Shown: positions 51,383-63,757 of the stretch, one piece after another | Numbering within the stretch: the stretch's first letter is position 1 | How the letters are laid out: every line of letters starts with the position of its first letter | Source of the DNA: Pseudomonas sp. LS.1a | GTDB lineage: Bacteria > Pseudomonadota > Gammaproteobacteria > Pseudomonadales > Pseudomonadaceae | NCBI RefSeq assembly: GCF_022533585.1 | Contig: NZ_CP092827.1 | Coordinates: forward strand, 4,070,001-4,134,000 | Direction: 5' to 3' | DNA: 64,000 nucleotides | The notes under the pieces: model-generated | Seen by the model: only the letters and a program-made list of their open reading frames with translations | The model's database searches: none | What the model was told of the DNA's origin: nothing | Translations under genes and position numbers: made by a program

Positions 51383-52738
51383 TCAGCCTGCCGGGGGCGT
51401 GAAGATCGCCCCCAACTGTTCGCGGCTTTGCGCCATGCCCACGTTTTCGCGCAGGCCCTGGCGCAAAAAATCCACCAGCTTCGATTGCAGGGCAATGGCC
51501 AGGTCGGTTTCCGGGTCGCCTCCGGCCACATAGGCGCCCACGCTGATCAGGTCGCGGCTTTGCGACAGGCGCGACCACAACTGCTTGAACTTCTGCGCCT
51601 GGCGCAGATGGTCGGCATCGACCACCTGGGGCATGACCCGGCTGATCGAGGCTTCGATGTCGATGGCCGGGTAATGACCCTCCTCGGCCAGCCGGCGCGA
51701 CAGTACGAAGTGGCCATCGAGTACGCCGCGCGCCGAGTCGGCAATCGGGTCCTGCTGGTCATCGCCCTCGGACAAGACGGTGTAGAACGCGGTGATCGAA
51801 CCACCCCCCGGCTCGCCATTGCCCGCCCGCTCCACCAGCTTGGGCAGCTTGGCGAACACCGACGGCGGGTAACCCCGGGTAGCCGGCGGTTCGCCGATGG
51901 CCAGGGCAATTTCCCGCTGGGCCTGGGCGAAACGGGTCAGCGAGTCCATCAGCAGCAACACGTTCTTGCCCTTGTCGCGGAAGTACTCGGCAATACGTGT
52001 GCAGTACATGGCGGCGCGCAGGCGCATCAGCGGCGCATCGTCGGCGGGCGAAGCCACCACCACCGAGCGCTTGAGGCCTTCTTCACCCAGAATATGCTCG
52101 ATGAATTCCTTGACCTCGCGGCCCCGCTCACCGATCAGGCCAACGACGATGATCTCGGCTTCGGTGAAGCGGGTCATCATGCCCAGCAACACCGACTTGC
52201 CCACACCGGTACCGGCGAACAGGCCCAGACGCTGGCCGCGACCGACGGTCAACAACCCATTGATGCTGCGAATGCCAACGTCCAGCGGCTTGCTGATGGG
52301 GTCGCGGTTCAGCGGGTTGATCACTGGGCCGTCCATCGGCACCCAGTCCTCGGCCTTCATCCCGCCCTTGCCATCCAGCGCGCGGCCAGCGCCGTCGAGC
52401 ACCCGGCCGAGCATGCTCATGCCCATGGGCAGGCGACCGCCGTCATCCAGCGGCACCACACGGGCGCCGGGGGCGATACCGACGATGCTGCCGACGGGCA
52501 TGAGGAATACCTTGGGCCCGGCAAAGCCCATGACTTCGGCTTCGACCTGCACCGGGTGGTAGCTGTCGTCATTGATCACCAGGCAGCGGCTGCCGACTGC
52601 GGCGCGCAAGCCTTCGGCTTCCAGGGTGAGGCCGACCATGCGCAGCAGGCGGCCTTCGACGATGGGCTGGACCGGCAGTTCGATGGCCTCGGCATAACTG
52701 CCCAGGCGCTTGCCGAAACTGGTGCGCTCAAGGTGCAT
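51383..52738 (-). CDS. fliI: Flagellum-specific ATPase FliI
   Basis: The 451-residue ATPase has the F1-beta-like fold with Walker [21 protein letters not shown] (near residues 172-191) and Walker [21 protein letters not shown] (near 253-272), plus [20 protein letters not shown]. It powers or assists export of flagellar subunits. It overlaps fliH by 11 bases. Confidence 0.96.
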   Translation of the reverse strand: MHLERTSFGKRLGSYAEAIELPVQPIVEGRLLRMVGLTLEAEGLRAAVGSRCLVINDDSYHPVQVEAEVMGFAGPKVFLMPVGSIVGIAPGARVVPLDDGGRLPMGMSMLGRVLDGAGRALDGKGGMKAEDWVPMDGPVINPLNRDPISKPLDVGIRSINGLLTVGRGQRLGLFAGTGVGKSVLLGMMTRFTEAEIIVVGLIGERGREVKEFIEHILGEEGLKRSVVVASPADDAPLMRLRAAMYCTRIAEYFRDKGKNVLLLMDSLTRFAQAQREIALAIGEPPATRGYPPSVFAKLPKLVERAGNGEPGGGSITAFYTVLSEGDDQQDPIADSARGVLDGHFVLSRRLAEEGHYPAIDIEASISRVMPQVVDADHLRQAQKFKQLWSRLSQSRDLISVGAYVAGGDPETDLAIALQSKLVDFLRQGLRENVGMAQSREQLGAIFTPPAG

Positions 52739-53522
52739 CTGGGCTGTCCACGGTGCGGTCTGGCGGGGTGTCCAGGTCTATCGACATGTCCGGTGCCGCC
52801 GGGTGCAGCGAATGGTCGTGCAACTGGTCGAACAGTTGCGCCACGGCCTTCTCGATGCGAGTCTCCATGGTCGCGTCGATGCGACTGTGGGCGGTCTCGA
52901 TGCGGCAACCGCCCGGTAGCAGCGCGCTGTCTTCCAGCAGCCGCCAGCTTTCCTCATGGCGTTCGCGCAGGGCCTTGGCCAGCTCGAAATCCTGCGGGTT
53001 GAGGTGGATGCGGATATTGTCCGCGCCCATGGGCAGCAGCTTGAGCGCTTCGCGCAGTACCTGGGTGATCTGGCTGGAATCGCCCCGCAGTTCGCGACCG
53101 ATCACCTGGCGGGTCATGTGCGCCACCAGGTGGACCAGGGCTTTCTCGATCTGCGTGTCTTGTTCGGCGATCGGCTCCATCAGGTTGGCCATCAGCCGTT
53201 CAAGGCTTTCCAGCTTGGCTTTCAGGGCCTCTTCGGCTTCCTGGCGAACCTTGAGCTGGGTGCTGTGGAAGCCCTCGCGCTCACCGGTGGCGAAGCCTTC
53301 GTTGTAGGCTTCCTGGCGGATGGCCTCGAGTTCTTCCAGGGTCAGCGGCTGGACTTCTTCCAGCGGCACTTCCTCGACTTCTTCCTCGATGACCTCGGGT
53401 TCCGGCTCTGGTTCGGGTTCAGGCTCCGGTTCCGGGTCGAAGCTGGGCAGCGCCCACACGTCCACGCCCTCGAGGTCGCGGGCACGGATCAGGTCGCTGG
53501 GGTGATGTTCTTTGGTGGGCAT
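52728..53522 (-). CDS. fliH: Flagellar export ATPase regulator FliH
   Basis: The 264-residue protein has an N-terminal Pro-Glu dipeptide run ([14 protein letters not shown], near residues 30-43), then an acidic and coiled-coil section ([40 protein letters not shown]) and a C-terminal FliI-binding domain. GxxxG-type helix spacing occurs in [11 protein letters not shown]. It holds FliI at the export gate. The PE run is encoded by near-repeated codons. Confidence 0.92.
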   Translation of the reverse strand: MPTKEHHPSDLIRARDLEGVDVWALPSFDPEPEPEPEPEPEPEVIEEEVEEVPLEEVQPLTLEELEAIRQEAYNEGFATGEREGFHSTQLKVRQEAEEALKAKLESLERLMANLMEPIAEQDTQIEKALVHLVAHMTRQVIGRELRGDSSQITQVLREALKLLPMGADNIRIHLNPQDFELAKALRERHEESWRLLEDSALLPGGCRIETAHSRIDATMETRIEKAVAQLFDQLHDHSLHPAAPDMSIDLDTPPDRTVDSPDAP

Positions 53523-53559
53523 GCTGTCATGTTCTCAAACCATGTTCAGCCGACACGGT

Positions 53560-53652
53560 CCCTGTGGGAGCGGGTTTACCCGCGAAAGCGTCGGCAGCGA
53601 CAACCTCTATCGCCAGGTCCGACGCCTTCGCGGGTAAACCCGCTCCCACAAG
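53560..53652. repeat. REP pair, inverted
   Basis: Copies near 53560-53587 and 53625-53652 lie in the 161-base fliG-fliH gap. The longer dyad includes GCGTCGGC/GTCCGACGC flanks. Confidence 0.9.
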
Positions 53653-53683
53653 GGGCGGCGTCGGTCTTCAGATCGCGAATACC

Positions 53684-54703
53684 TTAGATCATTTCCTCGG
53701 CGCCCTTGCCGCCGAGCACGATCTCGCCGGCCTCGGCCATGCGGCGGGCGATGGTGAGGATTTCCTTCTGCGCCGTTTCCACATCGCTGACCCGTACCGG
53801 CCCCTTGGCCTCCAGGTCGTCGCGCAGCAGCTCCGAGGCACGCTTGGACATGTTCTTGAAGATCTTGTCCTTGACCCGCTCGTCGGCGCCCTTGAGCGAC
53901 ACCACCAGCACGTCGGACGACACTTCGCGCAGCAGCGCCTGGATGCCACGGTCGTCGACATCGGCCAGGTTGTTGAAGACGAACATCAGGTCTTCGATCT
54001 GCTCCGACAGGTCGCTGTCGATCTCGCGGATCGCGTCCATCAGTGCACCTTCCACCGAGCTGTCGAGGAAGTTCATGATGTCGGCAGCACGCTTGATGCC
54101 GCCCAGGGTGGTACGCGCCGCGTTGGAGTTGCCCGAGAACTGCTTCTCGAGGATCTGGTTCAGCTCCTTCAATGCCGCCGGTTGCACGGTGTTCAGCGAC
54201 GACACGCGCAAGACGATGTCCAGGCGCACCTTGTGGTCGAAGTTGCTCAGCACTTCGCCGGCCTGGTCGGGGTCGAGGTAGGCGACCACGATGGCCTGGA
54301 TCTGCGGGTGCTCGTAGCGGATCACGTCGGCCACGGCGCGCGGCTCCATCCACTTGAGGCTGTCCAGGCCACTGGTGTTGCCACCGAGCAGGATGCGGTC
54401 GACCAGGCCGTTGGCCTTGTCCTCGCCCAGGGCCTGGTTGAGCATCTTGCGGATGTAGGCATCGGAGCCCACGCCCAGGCTGGTCTGGTCGCCGACGATT
54501 TCGACGAACTCGCTCATCACTTGCTCGACCTGGTCACGGTGCACATTGCCCATCTGCGCCATGGCCACGCCCACCCGCTGCACTTCCTTGGGCCCCATGT
54601 GCCGCAGCACCTGGGCCGCATCGGTCTCGCCCAGCGAAAGCAGGAGGATCGCCGCCTTGTCGACGCGGCTCAGCTTGGCGGTAACGGCTCGGTTATCACT
54701 CAT
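53684..54703 (-). CDS. fliG: Motor switch protein FliG
   Basis: The 339-residue protein has the N-terminal FliF-binding domain (LSRVDKAAILLLSLGETDAA), a middle armadillo domain (LKWMEPRAVADVIRYEHPQI with the EHPQ motif near 133-136) and the C-terminal torque domain (FNNLADVDDRGIQALLREVS, FKNMSKRASELLRDDLEAKG). It transmits stator torque and couples to FliM/N. It overlaps fliF by 8 bases. Confidence 0.96.
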   Translation of the reverse strand: MSDNRAVTAKLSRVDKAAILLLSLGETDAAQVLRHMGPKEVQRVGVAMAQMGNVHRDQVEQVMSEFVEIVGDQTSLGVGSDAYIRKMLNQALGEDKANGLVDRILLGGNTSGLDSLKWMEPRAVADVIRYEHPQIQAIVVAYLDPDQAGEVLSNFDHKVRLDIVLRVSSLNTVQPAALKELNQILEKQFSGNSNAARTTLGGIKRAADIMNFLDSSVEGALMDAIREIDSDLSEQIEDLMFVFNNLADVDDRGIQALLREVSSDVLVVSLKGADERVKDKIFKNMSKRASELLRDDLEAKGPVRVSDVETAQKEILTIARRMAEAGEIVLGGKGAEEMI

Positions 54704-56474
54704 CGGCGTTGATCCACTCTTTCACGACCTGGGCAACGCGGCCCGGGTCTTCGGCCACCAGGCCTTTGATTGCGTTGAGCTGTGCCTCGTAACCCTCGCT
54801 CGGGCTAGGCAGCAGAATGCTTGTCGGGCCACCCAGACTGACGCGGTCGTTGGCCAGTTCGCCATCCAGACCCATCATGCCGCCCAGCTCCATGTCGCTG
54901 TCCGGGGCAGCCTGCTTGCCGCCCCCTGTAATGTTGTTCAACACCGGCCGCAGCACACCGAACACCAGCACCAGGATGAACACTACGCCCAGCACCTGCT
55001 TGACGATGTCCCAGAACCACGGCTGCTGGTAGAAGGCGATGTCGGCGATCTCTTCGCCACGGTCGGCGGCGAATGGCACGTTGATCACCGTCACGCTGTC
55101 GCCACGGCTGGCATCGAAGCCGACCGCATCCTGCACCAGGCGGGTGAAGCGTGCCAGGTCCTCGGCGCCCCACGGCGCACGGGTGGTGTCGCCGGTGGCC
55201 GGGTCGATCTTGACCTGGTCGTCCACCACCACCGCCACCGACAGGCGGGTCATGCGCCCCTGCTGCTGGCGGGTGTGGCTGATGGAACGGTCCAGCTCGA
55301 AGTTCTTGGTGCTTTGCTGGCGCTTGTCCGACGGGTACGGCGCGAGCATTGGCTGACCGGTGGCCGGGTCCATGATCTGCTGGCCGTTGGCATCCACCAG
55401 CGGCTGGCCAGGCTGGATGGCCGCGGCCGGGGTAGCGGCACCACCAGTGGTCTGCGGTGCCGAGGCAGGGCCTGGCGGCTGGTTGCTCAGCGCGCCGGGC
55501 ACACCTTGCGGGCCCTGGCTGCTGGCACGTTGCTCGTCGACCGACTGCTCGCTGCGCAGCGCCGGCTGGTCGGGGTTGAACTGCTCGGAGGTGGACTCGA
55601 CCGCGCTGAAGTCGAGGTCGGCGGACACTTCGGCCTTGTAGCGGTCATTGCCCAGCACCGGCTGCAGGATGTTGTGCACCCGCTGGGTGAGCATGCTTTC
55701 CACCCGGCGGCTGTAGTCGAACTGCTTGCCTGCCTGGGTCAGGGCGGTGTCCTGGATCTGCTCGGACAGCAGGTTGCCCTTCTGGTCGACCACGGTGACC
55801 TGGGACTTGTCCAGTTCCGGCACGCTGGTGGCGACCAGGTTGACGATGGCCATCACCTGCCCGGCTTCCAGGGCACGGCCCGGGTACAGCTCGACCAGTA
55901 CCGAGGCACTGGGCTTGCGTTCGTCACGCACGAACACCGAACTTTTCGGGATAGCCAGGTGCACGCGCGCGCCCTTGACGTTGTTCAGGCTGGACACGGT
56001 ACGCGCCAGTTCGCCTTCCAGGCTGCGACGGTAACGGGTGGCTTCCATGAACTGGCTGGTGCCCAGGCCCTGCTCCTTGTCGAGCAGCTCGAAGCCGACA
56101 TTGCCATCGCTCGGCGCCACACCAGCAGCCGCCAGCTTCAGGCGCGCACGGGAGAGGTCGTCGGCCTTGACCAGCAGAGCGCCGGAATTGGGCTCAACGT
56201 TGTAAGGGATGTCGGCAGCGGCCAGGGTGTCCATGACCTGCTTGGTGTCCATACCCGCCAGGCTGCCGTACAGCGGGCGGTAATCGGGTTGTTGCGACCA
56301 CAGCACCACGGCAAAGCCGATCGCCACGCTGGCGGCCAGGCCGACCATGAGGCCGATCTGACGCAGCATGGGCATCTGCGCGATGTTTTCCAGAAACGCC
56401 ATGCCGAACAGCGGTGGTTTGGCCGCTGGCGGGCCGCTTTTGGCGGGGGCGTTGTCGACGACTGCTTCAGCCAT
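54696..56474 (-). CDS. fliF: MS-ring protein FliF
   Basis: The 592-residue protein has two membrane helices (IGLMVGLAASVAIGFAVVLW near 40-60 and VLGVVFILVLVFGVLRPVLN near 465-485) flanking a large periplasmic part. The C-terminal tail binds FliG (GLVAEDPGRVAQVVKEWINA). It forms the base ring on which the export gate sits. It lies 15 bases downstream of fliE. Confidence 0.96.
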   Translation of the reverse strand: MAEAVVDNAPAKSGPPAAKPPLFGMAFLENIAQMPMLRQIGLMVGLAASVAIGFAVVLWSQQPDYRPLYGSLAGMDTKQVMDTLAAADIPYNVEPNSGALLVKADDLSRARLKLAAAGVAPSDGNVGFELLDKEQGLGTSQFMEATRYRRSLEGELARTVSSLNNVKGARVHLAIPKSSVFVRDERKPSASVLVELYPGRALEAGQVMAIVNLVATSVPELDKSQVTVVDQKGNLLSEQIQDTALTQAGKQFDYSRRVESMLTQRVHNILQPVLGNDRYKAEVSADLDFSAVESTSEQFNPDQPALRSEQSVDEQRASSQGPQGVPGALSNQPPGPASAPQTTGGAATPAAAIQPGQPLVDANGQQIMDPATGQPMLAPYPSDKRQQSTKNFELDRSISHTRQQQGRMTRLSVAVVVDDQVKIDPATGDTTRAPWGAEDLARFTRLVQDAVGFDASRGDSVTVINVPFAADRGEEIADIAFYQQPWFWDIVKQVLGVVFILVLVFGVLRPVLNNITGGGKQAAPDSDMELGGMMGLDGELANDRVSLGGPTSILLPSPSEGYEAQLNAIKGLVAEDPGRVAQVVKEWINADE

Positions 56475-56489
56475 GGTTTACATCCATCC

Positions 56490-56822
56490 TCAAACCGGCA
56501 TCTGCATGATGTCCTGGTACGCCTGGACCAGCTTGTTGCGTACCTGGGTCAGGGCCTGCATCGACACGCTGGCCTTTTGCGAAGCGATCATCACGTCGGT
56601 CAGGTCGACGCCACTCTTGCCGATCTCGAAGGCGTTGGCCAACTGGGTCGAAGCCTGCTGCGTCTCATGCACCTTGCCGATGGCCTGGCCGAGCATGTCG
56701 GCAAAGGTACTCTGCCCCGGTGCCAGCTCGGGGGCTGCGGCCACCTTGGGCAGCGACATGGCATCGGCCTGCATGGCCCGCATGTCCAACATCAGACGAT
56801 TGAATTCAACACCTTGGCTCAT
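56490..56822 (-). CDS. fliE: Basal-body adapter FliE
   Basis: The 110-residue protein has the conserved C-terminal FliE half ([35 protein letters not shown]) and a helical N-terminus. It joins the MS-ring to the rod. A perfect sigma-54 promoter candidate lies 63 bases upstream, making it the head of fliEFGHIJ. Confidence 0.95.
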   Translation of the reverse strand: MSQGVEFNRLMLDMRAMQADAMSLPKVAAAPELAPGQSTFADMLGQAIGKVHETQQASTQLANAFEIGKSGVDLTDVMIASQKASVSMQALTQVRNKLVQAYQDIMQMPV

Positions 56823-56884
56823 GACCCTTCTCTCTCCTGCGGCCGCATTTTTTTGACAGTCATGCGGCGAATAGCCAACCTAAA

Positions 56885-56899
56885 GCAACAAAGGTGCCA
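56885..56899 (-). promoter_or_regulatory. Sigma-54 promoter of fliE
   Basis: The minus strand reads TGGCAC-CTTTG-TTGC, an exact match to the -24/-12 consensus, 63 bases from the fliE start codon. FleQ or FleR would be the activator. Confidence 0.8.
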
Positions 56900-56922
56900 G
56901 CCTACAGGGCTCAGGCAACATA

Positions 56923-57015
56923 GCCCTGCGGGAGCGGGTTCACCCGCGAAGAATGCGACACGGTGTATGGCACCGGCTTCGCCGGTGTTCGCGGGTAAAC
57001 CCGCTCCCACAAGGG
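56923..57015. repeat. REP pair with internal hairpin
   Basis: Copies near 56923-56951 and 56986-57015 flank a CACCGGCTTCGCCGGTG hairpin in the fleR-fliE gap. They lie downstream of fleR. Confidence 0.88.
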
Positions 57016-57043
57016 CCGCACGCGCAGCAGGATGCGGTGTCAG

Positions 57044-58398
<1,355 letters not shown>

Positions 58399-58399
<1 letters not shown>

Positions 58400-59616
58400 T
58401 ACATGCCCTCCGCCAGTTGCCCGTCGATCAACGGCAGCTCCACCCGCACACAGGTGCCACGACCGACCTTCGAACGCAGGCCGATCTTGCCCTGGTGCGC
58501 GCGCACCACCGCCTTGACCACCGCCAGGCCCAGGCCAGTGCCAGTGGCCTTGGTGGTCAGGAACGGCTCACCCAGGCGGCCGAGCAGGTCTGCGTCGATG
58601 CCACTGCCGGCGTCGCTGATGCACAACTGCAGGCTACGCTCGCGGCGGAACAGGTGCACTTTCAGTCGCGCCGGGCCGTCGCTGGCTTGCAGCGCATTTT
58701 CGATCAGGTTGAGCAGGGCACCGACCAGGGTGTCGCGGTTGCACAGCAGTTCACCCAGGTGGCTGTCGCACTGCCAGCGCACCGCGTGCCCTTGCACATG
58801 CGCTTGAGCCGCTTGCTGCAAGGCCTGGAACAGGGCTTTTGGCGTGACCCGATCACCCAGCGGCAGCTCGCCACGGGCGAACACCAGCATGTCGCGCACC
58901 TGGTGCTCCAGTTCGTGCAGGCGTTCTTTCAGGGTACCGGCAAAGCGCTGGCGGGTTTCCGCACCCAGGTCTTGTTCAGGGTCAGCCAGGTGGCTGGCGT
59001 AGAGCATGGCCGCCGACAGTGGCGTGCGGATCTGGTGCGCCAGCGAGGCGACCATGCGCCCCAGCGACGACAGGCGCTCGTGGCGGGCCAACTGATCTTG
59101 CAGCCGGCGGGTCTCGGTCAGGTCGTTGAGCAGCACCAACTGGCCGGGCTCGGCATCCAGCGAGCGGGTGGCAATGGACAGACGGCGACCGTCGCGCAGC
59201 GAGACTTCGTGACCATCATCCTTGCGCGGGGCAAAGCTGCGGGCGATCACCTGGCGCCACAGCTGGCCAACCAGCGGCTCGCCGAGCAATTCGCAGGCGG
59301 CCGGGTTGGCTTCGCGTACCAAGCCCTGGCCATCGATCACGATCACCCCGCCGGGCAGCAGGTCCAGCAGGTTCTGCAGGCGGTTGGCCAGGCGTTCCTT
59401 TTCGCCAAGTTCGTCGATGCGCTGGGCGCTGACCACTGCCAGCTCACCCTTGAGCTCGCTGACCCGGGCTTCGAGCAGGCTGTAGGACTGGCTCAGCTGG
59501 CTGGATACCTGATTGAACAGGGCGAAGGCCTGCTCGACACCCTGGCGACTTTCCTGCTCGACCGGGGTTCGCCCCTGCGGAACGGGGGCTCGGGATACGT
59601 GGGCGGCCTGGGGCAT
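58399..59616 (-). CDS. fleS: Flagellar sensor kinase FleS
   Basis: The 405-residue cytosolic histidine kinase lacks membrane helices. It has a coiled coil (residues 25-75), a PAS domain (LLDLLPGGVIVIDGQGLVRE), the H-box ASLAHQIRTPLSAAMLYASH (His near 193) and ATPase motifs (LLNLIENALQASDG, ISDAGSGIDADLLG, GTGLGLAVVKAVVRAH). It phosphorylates FleR. A sigma-54 promoter candidate lies 55 bases upstream. Confidence 0.94.
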
Positions 59617-59670
59617 CTTGCTCTCTCGCGTGGCTGACCGTCATAAAAACGGTGTGGTGCCAGCGATGTA

Positions 59671-59685
59671 GCAATAGCCGTGCCG
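59671..59685 (-). promoter_or_regulatory. Candidate sigma-54 promoter of fleSR
   Basis: The minus strand reads CGGCAC-GGCTA-TTGC, with only the first -24 base off consensus, 55 bases from the fleS start. FleQ, encoded next door, is the expected activator. Confidence 0.6.
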
Positions 59686-59726
59686 GAGATGGGGGATTTA
59701 ACGCATGGCTTGAGATTTGTGGCGGG

Positions 59727-59771
59727 GCGCAAATCGAGCGCCGCCCGCGCGGCGCTCGATCTCACAGGCGC
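59727..59771. repeat. GAGCGCCGCCCGCGCGGCGCTC palindrome
   Basis: A near-perfect 45-base palindrome in the fleS-fleQ gap shares its core with the elements at 46758 and 50662. It could act as a terminator for fleQ, which ends 35 bases away. Confidence 0.85.
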
Positions 59772-59805
59772 CATCAAGACCAAGCCGAACACCCCGGCCC
59801 GACCG

Positions 59806-61281
<1,476 letters not shown>

Positions 61282-61446
61282 GCAATAGCAACTTCCCTAG
61301 TCATATCGGCGCCCGAAGGCGTGCTCGACATCATTCCGACTGAATGGTCAGTGTTCGGACGTCTGAAATTCGAAAACAGCCACTAGTAAAGTCAAAAAGG
61401 CCCGCACAGTCAAATTTATGGCGCCTTTCATTCAGTTGTGCGCATC

Positions 61447-61740
61447 TTAACTGAAGAGATGGTAAACCTTCGAAGCATTTTTCGCCTGATTGATCCGCAT
61501 CATCTCTTCGGCAATAGCCTGGCGTTCACCGGTTGTCACATCGATCAGACTGCGGTAGACCTGCAGCACCCCTTCCAGCTTCTCGCGCAGCAACGCCTGG
61601 TCCATCGCATGGGTTTTCAGCACCTCGTCGATGCACGCACGGCAGGCCACATCCAGCTTGGCAATGGCATCCCAGTCACGCTCACCCAAGGCGCCGATCA
61701 GGGCATCGCAGGTGTCATCGAGGCGTTGCAGTGCGTTCAC
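61447..61740 (-). CDS. fliT: Flagellar chaperone FliT-like protein
   Basis: The 97-residue helical protein has the size and place of FliT, the cap-protein chaperone, directly after fliS. Visible features are long amphipathic helices (QRLDDTCDALIGALGERDWD, LDVACRACIDEVLKTHAMDQ). Similarity to FliT is weak by eye, so the name rests largely on gene order. It lies 165 bases from fleQ. Confidence 0.75.
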   Translation of the reverse strand: MNALQRLDDTCDALIGALGERDWDAIAKLDVACRACIDEVLKTHAMDQALLREKLEGVLQVYRSLIDVTTGERQAIAEEMMRINQAKNASKVYHLFS

Positions 61741-61756
61741 GGTATTCTCCTTGCCG

Positions 61757-62158
61757 TCAGCTGGCGGGCTGGGCGTCGGCGATCCCGTCCCAACCGCTTT
61801 TAACGGTAATCAGCAACTGGGCAACTTCATCGATGATGCCGGCATCGTTGTCGACGTTGGCCTGCATCAGGCGATTGGTCATGTACACATACAAGGCGTC
61901 GAGCTTCTCGACATACTCCGGGTTTTCGCTTTTTTCAGGCGACAAGCCGTCGCGCAAGCCGATGATGATGTCGATCGCCTTGCCGAGCATCAGGCCCTTC
62001 TCCGCGATATCGCCGCGCGCCATGGCGCCCTTGGCCTGGGCCATGCGATCGAGGCCGCCCTCCATCAGCATCTGCACCAGGCGATGGGGCGTGGCTTCGG
62101 AAATCTGGGCATGGGAATTGACCTTCTGGTACTGACGAAGGGCTCTCATGGGATTCAT
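61757..62158 (-). CDS. fliS: Flagellin export chaperone FliS
   Basis: The 133-residue protein has the FliS signature LRQYQKVNSHAQISEATPHR and LVQMLMEGGLDRMAQAKGAM, plus the helical YVEKLDALYVYMTNRLMQAN region. It keeps flagellin soluble and unpolymerised before export. ATG 62158 follows GAGGT by 7 bases; an internal ATG at 62149 is possible. Confidence 0.93.
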   Translation of the reverse strand: MNPMRALRQYQKVNSHAQISEATPHRLVQMLMEGGLDRMAQAKGAMARGDIAEKGLMLGKAIDIIIGLRDGLSPEKSENPEYVEKLDALYVYMTNRLMQANVDNDAGIIDEVAQLLITVKSGWDGIADAQPAS

Positions 62159-62241
62159 CTTGCGACCTCGTGACGGGCAGACTTAAAGGGGTGATATTCC
62201 CTGTATCGGGCAGGCGGCGAAAAACTTTACCGGCCGATGAC

Positions 62242-62271
62242 ATGAAGCCGGGCATCATGCCCGGACTTCAT
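62242..62271. terminator. Hairpin between fliD and fliS
   Basis: A stem of about 13 base pairs with one mismatch (ATGAAGTCCGGGCA and complement) lies 15 bases after the fliD stop. No T run follows on the coding strand, so partial termination or RNA protection is as likely as full termination. Confidence 0.45.
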
Positions 62272-62285
62272 GCAATGTTCACGGA

Positions 62286-63674
62286 TTAATCGTCGCTATT
62301 GGCTTTGTTCAGCGCGTTGAGGGTACTCAGCACCGAGTTCTGCTGCTGGCGCAGCTGGGTGACCAGGGTATCCATGTTGTTGTACTTGTCCTGCAAGCTC
62401 TTTTGCAGGGCTTCCATACGCGCATCCAGGGTGTCCTGTTCGGTCTTGAGCTTGGTCAGGCTCTCGCTCAGGGTCTTGGAGCGCTCGGCAAGGGTACCGG
62501 TGCTGGCCTTGGCAAACGGCTCGGTCACCTTCTGCAAACGCGCCAACAGGCCGTCCTTGCCATTGAAGATACTGGTCAGGTCGGCCGCATTGCTGGTAGC
62601 CGCCTTGTCCCACTTCTTGTCGTCCAGGCTCAGCAGGCCGCCGTCCTGGGACGAAGTCACGCCGAACGCGGCAAGGGACTTCAACGTGCCATTGCCGGAT
62701 ACGGCATTGAGCTCTTCACGAATGGACGTCATCAGTGCACGCATCGACGCATCACCCGTCAGCGCTGCTGCGGTCATGGAACCATCGGCATTCTTGGTGA
62801 CTTTGGTTTCCGTGTTGAGCACCGTCAGCAAAGCATTGTAGGTATCAATGAAGCCTTTGAGGCCGGACTTCAGCGCGGTGCTGCTGGTACTCAGCGAGAG
62901 CACGGTGGGCGTCAGCTCCCCGCTCGTGGCGTTTTTCGGAGACGTGCCGACCAGCTTGATGTTCAGGCCGCTGACCGCATCAGTGATGTCATTGGTCTTG
63001 GACTTCATGGCAATGCCATCAAGCGTGTACTCGGCATCGGTGGGCGGATCGATGACGGTGTAACCGGTATCGATGCCGGAATTTCCCGAAAGCGTGATAT
63101 CGGAACCCTCACCCATCTTGGTCGAGGTAATGATCAAGCGCGAGCCCGAGGCATCCGTCAGCACGTTGGCACTCAGGCCCGCCACGCCGAACTGGCTGTT
63201 GATGCTATCCCGCACCTGCTGCAGTGTCGCGCCCGGGGGAACGCTGAGGTCGTAATCCTTGCCACTCTGGCTGATCTTCAAGGTGGTCGGAGTGGAGCCG
63301 GAATTGACTACCGAGCCGGCGCCGCCGGCATAAACCTTGGTCGACACTTTCGAGGCAGTCGCAAGCTTGCTGACCACCAACGAGAATGAACCGTTGGCCG
63401 CCCCCGTGCCCATGGTCACGGTCGCAACCTTCTCATCCGAGGATTTCAAGCTCAGACCGCCGAAACTGTTGGTATCGGTCATGTTGGTCAAAGCGCCGCG
63501 GAAGGCATCCAGGGCCGCCTGGATCTTGCCGATCGAGGACAACGTGGTGGTTGCCTTCAGCGTTTGGGTATTGATCTGCGCCTGCTTCGGCGCCTTCTGC
63601 GCGGCCACCAGGGATTCCACGATCGCCTGGGTATCGATGCCCGAGCCAATACCGCTGACTGTTGTACCTGCCAT
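62286..63674 (-). CDS. fliD: Filament cap protein FliD (HAP2)
   Basis: The 462-residue protein has the FliD N-terminal coiled-coil motif (VSGIGSGIDTQAIVESLVAA, QKAPKQAQINTQTLKATTTL) and the C-terminal coiled coil (AERSKTLSESLTKLKTEQDT, RMEALQKSLQDKYNNMDTLV). Variable exposed domains lie between. It caps the filament and aids flagellin folding and adhesion. The second of two adjacent ATGs (63674) best fits the AAGGAG spacing. Confidence 0.95.
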   Translation of the reverse strand: MAGTTVSGIGSGIDTQAIVESLVAAQKAPKQAQINTQTLKATTTLSSIGKIQAALDAFRGALTNMTDTNSFGGLSLKSSDEKVATVTMGTGAANGSFSLVVSKLATASKVSTKVYAGGAGSVVNSGSTPTTLKISQSGKDYDLSVPPGATLQQVRDSINSQFGVAGLSANVLTDASGSRLIITSTKMGEGSDITLSGNSGIDTGYTVIDPPTDAEYTLDGIAMKSKTNDITDAVSGLNIKLVGTSPKNATSGELTPTVLSLSTSSTALKSGLKGFIDTYNALLTVLNTETKVTKNADGSMTAAALTGDASMRALMTSIREELNAVSGNGTLKSLAAFGVTSSQDGGLLSLDDKKWDKAATSNAADLTSIFNGKDGLLARLQKVTEPFAKASTGTLAERSKTLSESLTKLKTEQDTLDARMEALQKSLQDKYNNMDTLVTQLRQQQNSVLSTLNALNKANSDD

Positions 63675-63740
63675 CATTGCTCTCCTTGTTCAGTAGCTGC
63701 CGGATCCTTGGCGAATGAATCCATCAAAAAGTCGACAGCA

Positions 63741-63755
63741 ACAAAAATCATGCCA
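63741..63755 (-). promoter_or_regulatory. Candidate sigma-54 promoter of fliD
   Basis: The minus strand reads TGGCATG-ATTT-TTGT, with a good -24 box and GT in place of GC at -12, 67 bases from fliD. It lies just downstream of the flaG stop codon. Confidence 0.4.
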
Positions 63756-63757
63756 GC

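Noticed and set aside
63678..63740. TTGC box at 63738 as -12 element paired with TGGCAT
   Set aside because: The spacing to the -24 GG is three bases too long for sigma-54; the alternative TTGT at correct spacing was kept as a low-confidence site.
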